The position numbers were made by a program, and so were the translations under genes. From contig JARYHS010008074.1 in assembly GCA_031002005.1 (NCBI GenBank), positions 349,952,932-350,016,931 on the forward strand: 64,000 bases of DNA. The letters run 5' to 3'. A model generated the notes under the pieces. The model had not been told where the DNA came from and searched no databases. It saw only the letters and a list, made by a program, of their open reading frames with translations. This document shows positions 11,724 to 22,465 of the stretch, one piece after another. The stretch is from Vandiemenella viatica. Taxonomy: Eukaryota > Arthropoda > Insecta > Orthoptera > Morabidae. Position 1 is the stretch's first letter, and every line of letters begins with the position of its first letter.

Positions 11724-12084
11724 AGAGGAAGTAATAGACTTAAGTCTTTGTTCAAACGCGAAACGTAATTTGGCGTGTACACCTCCTCCTCAGGTATTGT
11801 TCCCGCTGTTTCCTGAATATTCTTCACAATTGTCGCTTCTGTTTTACCTATACTCACCATACCTACATCCATTTGCCTTATACCTGCCCAAATCTTTCCT
11901 AAAACGTACCCTTTGATGTGTGCGTGTGTGTTTTTTATGTGCAGAACAACATGGAGAGCTCAGAGACAAAAGATGAACGTGATATTCAGATTTTTCATCT
12001 GACTGGCTGACTGTTTGTTCCCCTTTCCAAGCATTAGATTCTCTTCAGGGTATTTTTTCAGGTATAGTTGTTATGTATGTTCGT
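11724..12084. other. Unassigned DNA
   Basis: After the probable P-like target duplication I see no gene. A 78-codon frame on the minus strand overlaps the P-like end and is not supported. Confidence 0.45.
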
Positions 12085-12374
12085 TTGGGCCAACTAGGAC
12101 CACGTTAAGCCTTCGTTTGTCTCGAATTGTTGCTTTTGGATGTGTACACAACCGAATTACAACCAGGGCTGTTAGCCCTCGAGTGGACCTACAGATTAAC
12201 GTGGAATCCGAACCACGGAAGCGTTCTGGCGTACTTCACATCACACAGAAATCCGTGCCAGAGAGGAAGGTGGAGTTAAGGGCTTATGAAAATCGACTCC
12301 TAGAGAGCGATCCGAATCGGGGAACTTTCGATCTCCAGTCAAACGCCATAACCACTGAGCCACCAGGCCGCTTC
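12085..12374 (-). repeat. SINE-B copy
   Basis: tRNA-headed SINE on the minus strand. The head (about 12300-12372) reads GGCCTGGTGGCTCAGTGGTT, an A-box-like segment, with a diverged B-box GATTCGGATC. The body includes GAACGCTTCCGTGGTTCGGA and the tail GTGGTCCTAGTTGGCCCAAA. The family also occurs at 17835 and 26446. A 122-codon frame on the opposite strand is a shadow of the SINE. Confidence 0.82.
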
Positions 12375-13254
12375 TTTAGTTGATGTTTGTTCTAAAATTA
12401 AGTATAGAGATGCTGAGATTAGCATCCACAGGTGTTTTGTACCATCTTTGTAAAGAGGAACATAAGATATGATGTCATACTAATTTATGCAAGTGGAAGT
12501 AAGCGGTTTCAAAATAATTTATTGGAGAGGGCGATGAGAGGATTTACCAGAGAACTGATAGACTTGGGTAAGATACACAAACATTGAAGGTTTGTGTGTT
12601 ATGAAGCTCGCCAATGTACAAGCAGTTGAGTTCCCCCCTAGCGTAAGACATGGAGGTAAAATTCTGCATTCCCTTTCATAACGTCGACACTGAAATGGAG
12701 ATAGTGTGGTTTGCATCAAATTTCACTTGTTTTCTAACCGAAAAAAAAAAAAAATCCTTATGGAAATTTTTTGCTTGTTGTTCTCGGCTACATCGCGAAC
12801 ACGAAAGTATTACGGGGGCGATAAATATAGCTCTGTGAAAGCGTTGGACAAAGCTGTCGGGATTTCACGTGGGAAAATTTTCTATATATCCACTCTTGAC
12901 AACAAGCGATGGTCTCAGGCATCCTGTGACGAGTCTGCATATTTTTTGTAGTGCTTTGTCTTGGCGTGACTCGATTTTTATCACATAGGACGTGTGTACT
13001 CTACGCGGACCCATTCCTCAAGGATGAAATTAGTAAGATTAACAAACGATTTATTCCTGTAGCATAAGTGCTCATGCCGTGCTGCGAAATAAAGTCAAAA
13101 GGATGGTAAAAGGTGTGTTAGTATAAGCCACAGCGTATATCGCTGTTTTTCTAGTGAATCACTGATGAAAACTTTATACTTACGAAGGATAATAGGTTTA
13201 ATGGCCTTTAGACCTCTTGGTTACCTTCGGTGAGGTTAGGAGTCCTCCCCCCGT
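12375..13254. other. Unassigned DNA
   Basis: No gene supported. A short A run lies near 12742-12755. Frames of about 60-80 codons are unrecognised. Confidence 0.45.
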
Positions 13255-13575
13255 GCGAACGATCGTGTCACCGTGCATAAAAAGTGCGCCGATAGTTTTG
13301 TATTACGGTCTTTTAAGATCTATAAAATCTGTAATAAAACAAAATATGAGCTTTATTTCAATCGTTGGTTCACACGAGCGGTTGCAAGCAACCGATTAAC
13401 AATTATTGACAATTCTGTAATGCATTAATACTATACGCTCAAAGTTTAACAAAACACCAATATAAGGAAAAATCAACAAATAGTAAAAATCCGTAGATTT
13501 TAACAAAATCCAAAAATCCTAACTTTTTATAAAAATCCGTAGATCTACGGATAAACGTAGAAATGGCAGCACTGG
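13255..13575. repeat. D repeat, copy 1 (hAT-like right end)
   Basis: About 320 bp matching 15358-15688 over its full length: GTGCATAAANANTGCGCC, GTANTACGGTCTTT, a shared ACTATACGCT block, AATATAAGGAAA and the end GGCAGCACTNGT. The reverse-complemented end (CAGTGCTGCCA) is of hAT type. The second end of the element is missing in both copies. Confidence 0.65.
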
Positions 13576-13628
13576 TCATACAGCCAGCTCAATGTGATTA
13601 TCATGACTCTTCCAGCAGTTGTACCTTC

Positions 13629-13742
13629 TAAGTATGGACACCACGGAACGGACCTAAACAACCATGCCCTCGGCCGGACTCGAACCGGATACCTTCAGCA
13701 CTCTGGGCCAGTACTCTAGGCCCTACGCTACCGAGGCTGGCA
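13629..13742 (-). repeat. SINE-C copy, head and partial body
   Basis: Minus-strand tRNA-like head: GCCAGCCTCGGTAGCGTAGG (A-box region), GGTTCGAGTCC (B-box) and GGCCGAGGGCATGG, then TGTCCATACTTA of the body. Related copies lie at 35625 and 36295. Confidence 0.8.
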
Positions 13743-14221
13743 CTCTGTAACTTGGCGGCCCAACAATCTTTCGGCATCTCCCGGCCAACAATGCCATGCG
13801 ATTATTTCATTTGACCTGTCGAAAAATTTTCCAGTTTTAAGTGCATGCCGTCCTTATTTATTTGCAAGAGAAGTTTTTTTAAAAAAAGTTGCAGGTGTAA
13901 GTCCTTGAATATTAAGGATTGTAAACGTAAGTGATTATAATGTATCGAGTAGAAAACACAATTACTGTTTTTTAAGAATTGCTATTTCGTCATGATCACC
14001 TCTTTTTTATCAACGTTAGTGGCTCTTAAGTTTCAGTTTTTAAATTTAAAATTTAGGCGTGTGTAATGAATGATCACTAAGACAAACATTAAGAAAAGCG
14101 AGGGAATGTTTGCTAAATTTTCTGCTTTGCACAATAATAATAGTAATAAAGACTTTTCCTATTTTTATACGGAATTAAACTTTCCGCTATCGAATTCTAA
14201 AGTAAGATGTTCTTGTAGCAG
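13743..14221. other. Unassigned A+T-rich DNA
   Basis: No gene, tRNA-like head or inverted-end element recognised before the T-family terminus. Confidence 0.5.
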
Positions 14222-14411
14222 TTAGGGAGCGTCCATAAACTATGTAGCTCCATTCTGACCTCCTGTGAACTCCCCACGTAGCCTGACGTGGCTTTAGCTT
14301 CTACCTGCCCCTACCCCTCCTCCCCCCTCCCGATCCTCCCTTTTTTCCCTGTCAATTCCAGAAGACAGTTTGTAATGTTTTCTCTTGTAAGACTATAGTA
14401 AATTACATTAA

Positions 14412-14894
14412 CGGAGATGATTAAAATTGATTTGCGAGACAAAACCGTTTATCACTCGATCATATCAAAGCAGAGTTGTAAATTAAAACTAAATTTAGTT
14501 TGTATTGTAGCGAATTTCATAACTACATTAAAAACAAAACCAAAGCTAGGAAAAGCAATAAAATTAAACACTAAAGAAAGTTTAGTAAAAATAAATACTA
14601 TATACTTATTAATAGCATAAAAAGCTTAAAATTTAACTTCAAGATACAGTTTTTCCCCAATATTTTGTTAGTTATACTAGTCAACAAGTATTAGTATTAT
14701 TATAATGCTTAGTAATAAGATTCGTAAGTTCCTATCATATCACAGACAGAAATTATCTATGTCCTGCTAAAATTATAAAAATAAACGAGAATTATGTAAA
14801 AACCTATTTTATTGGTTGTCCCGATTTGTAACTATGAAACCCGTTTTTTTTACCTTCCGTCCCGATTTTTAACAAACTGGATCTGGCAACACTA
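14412..14894 (+). mobile_element. Truncated hAT, relative of the element at 29296
   Basis: The sequence parallels the right half of 29296-30463, including TCAACAAGTNTNANTATTNT, CCTATCATAT, AAAACCTATTTT, TTCCGTCNCGATTTTTAACA and the hAT-type terminus CTGGCAACACTA at 14883-14894. The left half is missing; the copy joins T-family DNA near 14412. Its 67-codon frame has no recognised domain. Confidence 0.75.
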
Positions 14895-14929
14895 TTAGGA
14901 AACCTCCCCGCAACCCCCACCCCCCTACC

Positions 14930-16041
14930 TAGTGTTGCAAATTGAAGAAAAAAATGTTATTTTTCTCAGCTTTGTGAAAAAAACCTAACCCCCTTGTTTT
15001 TTTTTTCTAAATTTGTTTTTTTTTTTTCTTCAAAAAACAATATATTTAATAAATTATAGTTTTATTTACGGAACTTACATTTTACATGCGTGTTTTAAAT
15101 CTTACTTAATCATATAATGTCTAACATAATGATTCATAAATGTATCTATATAGGTAATATAATTTTATTCATCCTTTATATCAGTACCACATTCAATAGT
15201 ATTAGCACTACCAACACTAGTTCGGTCGGTGTCGGAATTTTCTGTTTCTTCTTCTGTCTCCTCTGGATCCATAACTTCAGAAATAGTTTCATTTTATTTT
15301 ACTGGTTGTTCTTGTATTGTACGCAAAAGATTTTTAAATTGCCTTTTCAAATTGTGAGCAAAGTACGCACTGTGCATAAAGACTGCGCCAATAATTCTGT
15401 AGTACGGTCTTTAAGTTTGAATTTAAATCTATTATCGCACAAAATAGGAGGTTTATTTCTTTTCAATAGGAGATTTTCGCCAACGGCTACCAGGAAACGA
15501 TTCATAATTACTGACAACTTAATGACACAGTGTCACTATACGCTGAGAGTTTAACAAATATACGAATATAAGGAAAGCACAATGAGTAATAAAAACAGGC
15601 AAAAAACCGAAGATAAATTTAAAATTCCTAATTTTTTAAAAAGATCCTTAGGTCTACAGATAAATTCGTAGGGCTGGCAGCACTAGTTCAAATAGCGAGT
15701 ATCAATCCAAACAACAGGGAACGGGGATTCCTTCTCGCGTGACCTAGCCTCTTCGGGAAATCCCCGTTCATAAAAGAAAACTTCAGTCAATGATGTCAAT
15801 ATTTTTGTAATTTTTTTTCTACTGAACCAGAAAAATATAGTAGATTTAAAAATTAAGATAATTACTTAGTAAAAAACTCTAAAGCAGTCATATTAAACGA
15901 TAAATGCCTTACAAATTTGAGATTTAGTATTTATGGTAAAAAAAACGTGTTAAAAAAAACATGTTTTTTCATAGTTTTTTCATGTTTTTTTTTTTTTTCA
16001 AGTCAGAAAAAACCTTTTTTTTTTTTTTTTTTGCAACACTA
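14930..16041. mobile_element. hAT-type element with 8-bp target duplication (7/8)
   Basis: The left end TAGTGTTGCAAA is matched by the inverted right end TTTGCAACACTA. Flanking octamers are CCCCTACC (14922-14929) and CCCTTACC (16042-16049), one mismatch. T-rich runs flank both ends internally. It contains D repeat copy 2. On the minus strand at about 15195-15275 is a short acidic frame (MDPEETEEETENSD), possibly a protein C-terminus, unassigned. Confidence 0.75.
15358..15688. repeat. D repeat, copy 2
   Basis: Matches 13255-13575 and ends GGCAGCACTAGT. It lies wholly inside the hAT-type element 14930-16041, either as part of it or as a nested insertion. With only one end visible I cannot tell which. 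Confidence 0.65.
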
Positions 16042-16068
16042 CCCTTACCCCTAGGCCTCCGTCCCGAC

Positions 16069-17523
16069 TAGGGATTGCAATCCAGCAAAGCGGGATCCCG
16101 CAATCCCGCGAGATCTCGCATTATTAGACAGTCTGGCGGATCCCGCACAAAATTAAGCGGATCTGCAATCCGCAAAATCCGGCGGAAAGGCGTGTCAGTC
16201 TGCGTGACTCGCTGCCCCACTCGGTCTCTGTCGGATATTTTGCACTGTTTGCCTGTACCCTTCCAGTTGGCATTTCACTCATGCGAACAAGCGTTTGTTT
16301 TTGTCAACCTTCGTCATTCGTAAGTAAATAAATACACTTTTACGTATTCATAAAAACTTACGTTTGTTTCGAGTACACATTTCTGTAAATTGAGTTATGG
16401 TGCGTATTTAGTACGATTTTCTAACTATATAATAAGTATTTCTTATGTGTCGCACACGTTATCTGAACTACACGGTTACAGCTTTTTATTCACGGTTTCA
16501 TTATTCCCATTTTCTGTATTTGCATATAAAGTAATTGTGACAGTTTCCTAATTTGCGGCTGAAAATTTGATTATTCGTTGATATGAAACTAATGTTATCG
16601 TAATTTTAACGATCGCGTACCTATTTATTTAACAGCTATCAGAAGGAAATTGTATATTATTTGACTTATTGTTGTTTTGGCCGCTGCCTCAATACGTTTC
16701 TTTGACGAAAGCCACCTGCTTACATGTGCCGCTCAGGATTTCGATTAATCCCTCCTCTCCTTGTTATTATTTCGACTAAAGGTAAAAAAAGTTATAATGA
16801 AATTTTCACGGGTGTATAGACGAATTGTGTTGTAAGAACACCATACTTCGACGGCTGCCTCCACCGTCTTCCTCACGTGTGTAATTTCGTGTGTTTGCAA
16901 TGAAATCTGGAGATACAACCTATGAGGACTTCACTGCAATCATTCGCCGAGAATCCTTTCTTACTAAAAAATAATAATTTCCACTCTAAAAACGTCGTCA
17001 CGTCAAATATGTAAATCTGAAATACTTGACAGTTTATGTGTTGGTGAGTAGTTTTTTTTTAATAACATTTAATCAACTGTAATATCAATCAAGGAATCAG
17101 GAGAAATAATAATGAATCACGCAAAAAAAGGCCAAGTCTCGTGCTCGTGCAGTGACAAAAAGTTATGAGATCTTGTTCTGAGCCAAGTCTACACTTTACA
17201 GAGTATATTCACTTCACTTTGTGAAAAGGAATGCTTTTCTCGGTGTTATTGAAAGTTTATTTAGAATTAAAAAAAAAAAAACTTAAGACATGCTAAAAAG
17301 TTTTAATGTCATTTTGCCAATCAAAATATTGTTAACTGTTAATTTTTATCATTTAACATTAAAAATTATTTATTAATTTAATTATTATTTAATTTATTAA
17401 GTTTTTAATTAACTATGATTTAAATATATGCGTTAAAAAACTGTTTGTACGAATCCCGCACGGATCCCGCGGGATTGGCGCAAATCCCACGGGATTGAAA
17501 ACACTGCGGGTTTGCAATCCTTA
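16069..17523. mobile_element. hAT-type element with perfect 8-bp target duplication
   Basis: Flanked by identical octamers GTCCCGAC (16061-16068 and 17524-17531). The left end TAGGGATTGCAATCC is matched by the inverted right end GGTTTGCAATCCTTA. Both subterminal regions carry repeated palindromic GCGGGATCCCGC-type motifs, as expected of transposase-binding repeats. No transposase domain was recognised in the 1.45-kb interior, so it is probably non-autonomous. Confidence 0.85.
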
Positions 17524-17611
17524 GTCCCGACGTAGCCCAGCGTAGCTTTCTATACAGCCCTCCCCCTCTATACCGAGAACGTGGTTTATGCACGCTCCTT
17601 TACTAACTATT

Positions 17612-17834
17612 TCCTAATGCAGAAAGGAGAGATACATGTCTTGAAAAATGCTGACTGTACTCCAATTATTTCTGTAGTTCCCGTTTGAACATCTAGTTTG
17701 ATAAATACATTCCAAGAGCATTGTTTCCTTTCGTTTTACGTCTTGTCAGATCCGTGTTCATTTTATTTGAAAAGGATGTTGGAAAATCGGACACGGCTGT
17801 GTTAAAGTACTTACCCTCCATTCGCTTAGAGCCT
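17612..17834. other. Unassigned DNA
   Basis: Short stretch between the T-family right end and a SINE-B copy with nothing recognisable. Confidence 0.5.
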
Positions 17835-18118
17835 TAGATTGAGCTACCAGGGATGCTCGTGTGGTCATAATGACCTGCGCATTCCGGCCTATTGTAGCCG
17901 CCTTAATCTAACATCGTAATACTACCGGATGTAGGAGACCCACAACTTAATGTGGAATCCGAACCACTGAAGCGTTCTGGCGTTTCACATTACACAGCAA
18001 GTTGTGCCAGACGTGAAGGTCGGTTTAAAGGCTTTTGAAAACCCCCTGAGAGAGGGATTCGAACCGGAAACCTTTTGATCTCCAGTCCGACACTTTAACC
18101 ACTGAGCCTCCAGACTCA
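17835..18118 (-). repeat. SINE-B copy
   Basis: Minus-strand SINE-B. The B-box GGTTCGAATCC is antisense near 18057-18067, and the head with CTCAGTGGTTAAAG ends near 18115. The body shares GAACGCTTCAGTGGTTCGGA with the copy at 12085. The distal tail is diverged. Confidence 0.8.
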
Positions 18119-18666
18119 AGTGGCTGATATTCGATTCTGGGTCCCGAGAAGCTTACATTTCTGAACAAATACTTACTTTTACTCAATAATGTTTTCTCAT
18201 ATTATCTGCACCTTTAACCCATTAATCGAATGTGCTACTGTTACAGAGGGTTAACCACACCGGATTTTTGGATGTGAAACAATACATAAGATTTTTTTTC
18301 GTATAGAATATCCTTGGAATTATTGATACCATTGTTATATCGATTGAAACCTTGTAACATTAGTGAGCTAATTTGAAAGGAAGATGGTAGTGGCTCCAAT
18401 CACAATGTTAATTTTGTAAGCTCACTCTATACTTTTCTTGCCTTGTTCTTTGCGTTTTCTGTCATAAACTTAGCAAAGAAAGTTTCATTCGTGTTCCTTG
18501 ATTAGTAGCCTGAAAAAATGTATAGAATTATTTTCTTTTGTCATCATTGGTCACAAGAGATAAAGGCTGTTTGATGTCATTTGAAGAGCTGCAAAGTGTA
18601 TATTATGAACTTTGCAGTTCTCTCTTGGATCGCTAGTAATTATTGGTGAATTACTAAGGTCCTGCC
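18119..18666. other. Unassigned DNA
   Basis: A+T-rich, with no gene or repeat family recognised. Confidence 0.5.
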
Positions 18667-19490
18667 TGTAATGTCCAGCCTCTGCTGTCATTGATTTTCC
18701 GTCACCTCTCCATTTTGAAATGTCTGGGTTAAAAACATTTTAATTTTCGTGCATGAGATGCAAGATTTATTTGTATTAAAAAAATGATCTTTAAATCCTT
18801 TTTTTTTTTTTTTTTTTTTGCAATAACAGGTTAAATTTAAACTACACCCTTTAATTACAACAAGAAGACATGTGTGCGAAATTTTTCTTTAAAAAAATAT
18901 ATTTATAAACTAACACTGAAAGAAAACATATTACACAAAATTTTAAACTCAGCCAGCAAAGAAAATGAAACGAAGCAAACAGACAATAAATACGATGTTC
19001 CCGGCTAGGGAGAGCAAGAAACTCCTTCAGTTTGGGCGTATACTGGGTGAAAATGGTTTATATGAAACTGTCACTTATCGTAACTGCAGGAGTCTGTCGG
19101 CGACCTTGATGTTTCCTTCACTATGAAGAAACACTTTTAATTCCATCTGGCAACTGAGGTGGGTTCACTTGTGGAAGCACATAAAGAAAACAGCACGACA
19201 AATATTGTCGGGCGAAAACGCGACCTCCACGTTTCTTTGAAATCCGCGTACACACACACATGCGGACTGTACGGGGTCCAGCCCCCAAGTGCCCGCGACA
19301 GTTTGACCACACTCACCCCCGGCCTCCGGGAGTGGCATCTCTACCTGCGACAAAGACACACACACGCGCCAGGAACCTGTCGCCAGACAGGAATGCGCCA
19401 CTTTCCGCTGTCTTCCAAAACGGCTGGATGAAATGTCGCACAAATGGAGAGGTGACGGAAAATCAATGACAGCAGAGGCTGGACATTACA
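18667..19490. mobile_element. Element with perfect 49-bp terminal inverted repeats
   Basis: Positions 18667-18715 and 19442-19490 are exact reverse complements over 49 bp, starting TGTAATGTCCAGCC. The 726-bp interior is not palindromic. It includes a T tract (18799-18819) and a G+C-rich part near 19230-19400. No transposase was recognised. The flanks suggest a TA duplication just outside, but this is unclear. Most likely a young non-autonomous DNA transposon. Confidence 0.75.
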
Positions 19491-21289
19491 TAGCCCCAGC
19501 CTTAAGAAGTACGGTACACAATGAGCACTGAAAAAATCTAATTTTTAATTACTTTGACCTGTAGCAATAATTAATCGGCAGTATTCGAAGAAGTCAAAGC
19601 AATAATGTTGTTGTCTTATGGCTTGTTCTTTACAGAACTTAGGCACCTGATAGAGGATTGCTACCAGCCTGTCTTCACTGTCGTGCAAGAAAACGCCCAA
19701 CTACAGTTTTGATTCAATGGCACCATGATATAAATCTATATTTTAATGGATAGAGGGCGTAGCTTATCGGGTAAGCATTAAAAACTACACTGTACAAGTA
19801 GTCGGTTTAAATCTGTGCTCGGGAAAGGGCATTGTAATTGAGTTTTGTTTTGCTAAACTGTTTGTTGCTTACAGTTAAATACAATTGCCGGGCTGTAATT
19901 TTAAAACTATTCAGATGTGTTAAATTCAGTAACTATTCCGTCAACAGTAAAACTCAGATCATAGTTACTCATATAATTCATCAGTGAATATTATTTATGA
20001 ACAAAATAAACTGCATTTTGTAAAACAACAAAAGTAAGTACTCAGTTTACCAGAGATAATTCTATCATACTTTCCAGTTGTAAGTTCTCACAAGTCAGAG
20101 AAAACAAAACCCAATGTATGAGACCTGAGATATTTCCTGCAACATTGTGATATACAGTACAGTTCAGTTTAGGTTAATACCTGGTTACCAATATCGTTTG
20201 TCATGTTACAAAAACCTATTTTAATATATTATTTGTTTGTACAGGTATAAGTTTGTGCAACTCTTTGCGTAAATTAGATAGCTTGTGAAGTAATGCGATT
20301 AGCTAATGACTTATACGTAAACAGAAAGTTCGCAAATGGAGAAGATGTCATTCCTTTAATAGTTTGTTACATATGGACTAGTAATTGCAGGAAGCTATCA
20401 GTAAAAAACAGGTCAAAAAGGCAGAAATGAAGATAAGTATATCAGATATGTAAAGAACTTTTGGACAAGCGTGGATGTTAATTTTGTCTCGTGATATATT
20501 ATTATAAACAAAATACAGAGATGCATTAATTTTATATTAAAACATTTTAAGTTTCGCTGAATCCGTTTTGGCTAATTTTTTTACCCATGCTTGTTTAACA
20601 TTATGTATGACAGTGAGTTATGTAAATAAATTTTATGGGAATTTTGCGATAATTGTTTATGATTCCTGTACTTACCCCTATTATTTTATATTATACAATT
20701 TGATGAGAGTGGTCATACGTTTCATATTTTTCGCTTTTCAACTTTCTTCAGAGATTCGGATATATAGTGACAAATCTGGTTATAACGTATTCTCAATAGA
20801 AATGGAAAATCTCGTTCAGACTATAACTGAAGTTCGTGTTCCTTAGTGTTAATTAATGAGTGCTATTTTTTTCTTGAACAACTTATGAAACCCACAAGCA
20901 GGTAAGTTTCGTATGATTACAAGAAGTGCTGTTATTATCTATAGACGTGAGAAACTGCTGGTCGTAGAAGAATACATTTAAAGGAAGAAACAAGAACAAA
21001 ATAAGTGATAGATGGTGAAGAGAAATGTGGGTAAAGGGAGTTTATCAAAGTGGAAAATAGAGGACTGAACTAGACTTAATAGTTAGTTAAGGAAGAGGAA
21101 TGTTGGAAGGGCATTGCATTATCTCGTGAGAAAAGAACTAAATGTTAAAATATCCTTTCCTAATGAGCGATTATTTTTTGGCTTTTCAGATGCTACAGAA
21201 AAACTGTATATTATATAACGAACGCCCTATGAAGGTAGTGTTTTTGTTCTAAACATGTTGAAATGAATGGATTAATAATTAATGAGCGG
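19491..21289. other. Unassigned A+T-rich DNA
   Basis: About 1.8 kb with no recognisable gene. The longest frame (92 codons, 20568-20846, +) shows no domain. Confidence 0.45.
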
Positions 21290-21475
21290 TAGCGATGAGC
21301 CGTTGCCAGGGCAACGAGTGGCGTGTGCGCGCAAGCGCCGTGAGGCGGCCAGTCAGCTGAGCGCTGCCGACTGCCGCGTGGACAGGTGTGCGTTAGTATC
21401 GCTGGCTGTGTCGAAGTGTCAGGTTGTCGCTGGCGTCTACGCTGCATAACCCGCTCCGAGGTGAGACACACGCAA
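21290..21475 (+). promoter_or_regulatory. GC-rich promoter-like block with possible noncoding first exon
   Basis: A G+C- and CpG-rich island in otherwise A+T-rich DNA. It holds an RFX X-box at 21302-21315, an Inr-like CCAGTCAG near 21350, and a consensus-like splice donor GAG/GTGAGA at 21460/21461. This arrangement would suit a host gene promoter and 5' noncoding exon transcribed rightward, with later exons outside recognisable range. No downstream coding exon was identified, so this is a prediction. Confidence 0.35.
21302..21315. promoter_or_regulatory. RFX X-box motif GTTGCCAGGGCAAC
   Basis: A 14-bp near-perfect inverted repeat (two 6-bp half sites with a 2-bp spacer). It differs from the ideal RFX-binding X-box by one central base. 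X-boxes of this form mark promoters of ciliary genes in animals. Binding here is not shown. Confidence 0.5.
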
Positions 21476-21865
21476 CAGCTTGCTCTCGCACGACCGATGA
21501 GAATATTACATCATTTTTCAGTTACTAATCACTGTGTTACGGTTCTCTTCTTGATAAGCTCTATCCTATTATTTGTAATTACTTCTAAAATAAATTATTG
21601 TTGTGGTGGCAGCTTTTCTATGTAATATTCACAGATATTCACATAAATTTCAGCAGCTATGGAGTGCTGTCTTTGGTGTTCAATCGTTAGTTCAATATAT
21701 GGTATAAGAGCAGCAGTGAAAGTTAGGCAGCAAGCAGCGGTCTTGTAGGTACGAGTTGCGTAACTGCTGACAGCGCTAGTTTTGATTCTCACAGAGAAAG
21801 TAATATACAAAGGCTAATATATATTTAGCGCAGAAAGCATTCTTGAAACGACTTAGTGGAATGTT
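21476..21865. other. Unassigned DNA
   Basis: If the preceding block is a first exon, this would be the start of its intron. No other structure was recognised. Confidence 0.4.
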
Positions 21866-22465
21866 TTAACTGATAGAGCTCGCGGTAATTATTATTTTTT
21901 TCCTATCCCGTGCTAACCTCTTCATTTCTACATACCCCTTACAGCCCACGTCTTCAATTATCCGTTTCATATATTCTAATCTCTGTCTTCCTCTACAGTT
22001 GTTACCTTCGACTGTTCCTTCCACTAACAAATTCCAGCATGTCTCAAAATATGACCTACCAACCTGTCTCTTCTTTCCGTAAGCTTCTTCCACAAACTTC
22101 TTTTCTCACCCATCATTTACAAAACTCGTTCATTTCTTACTTTGTATGTCCACCAATTTTCAGCATTCTTCTTTAGCACCACATTTCAAATGCTTCAATT
22201 TTCTTTATTTCCGGTATTCATAAAGTCCATGTTTCGCTACCATAAAGTGCTGTGCTCCACACAAAGAGTTTTAAAAAGTTCTTTCTAATTCCTACATCAA
22301 TATTTGAAACTAAAAGGTTTCTCTTTTACATGAAGGCTCTTTTTGCCAGTGCTATTCTGCTTTTAATATCATTCCTGCTTCGGCCATCGGTTGTAATTTT
22401 ACTTCCCAAGTAACAGAATTCACTTACTTCTCCTATTGCATCCGATCCTATTTTTATATTACGCT
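21866..22465 (-). pseudogene. LINE reverse-transcriptase C-terminal fragment (family L-A), copy 2
   Basis: Minus-strand decayed LINE related to 7864-8345. Translating from about 22465 leftward gives EVSEFCYLGSKITTDGRS, then DIKSRIALAKRAF, FLKLFVWSTALYGSETWTL and IEAFEMWC, interrupted by stops and frameshifts. It ends with GNNCRGRQRLEYMKRIIEDV at about 21930-21995. These are the region after the RT catalytic motif and the C-terminal tail. It extends further 5' than the copy at 7864 but still lacks the catalytic core and the endonuclease. A dead 5'-truncated insertion. Confidence 0.82.

Larger units (their letters stand above)
14222..17608. mobile_element. Nested complex inside a T-family element
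   Basis: Outer boundaries are GGGAGCGTCCATAAACTATG near 14225 and, inverted, the right end at about 17588-17606 (reverse complement GGAGCGTGCATAAACCACGT). Host segments are 14222-14411, about 14895-14929, 16050-16060 and 17532-17608. Between them sit a truncated hAT, a hAT with 8-bp duplications, and a second complete hAT. The class of the outer element is unknown and its target duplication is unclear. Confidence 0.6.

Noticed and set aside
12015..12383. 122-codon plus-strand frame
   Set aside because: It is the antisense shadow of a SINE-B copy, including its tRNA-like head.
15715..15775. Inverted GAACGGGGATT/AATCCCCGTTC hairpin
   Set aside because: Short stem inside a hAT-type element with no flanking duplication or known RNA motif; not reported as a feature.
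18654..19495. TA target duplication for the 49-bp inverted-end element, which would make it Tc1/mariner
   Set aside because: TA lies slightly outside the exact arms on both sides, but with unmatched bases between, so the duplication cannot be fixed.
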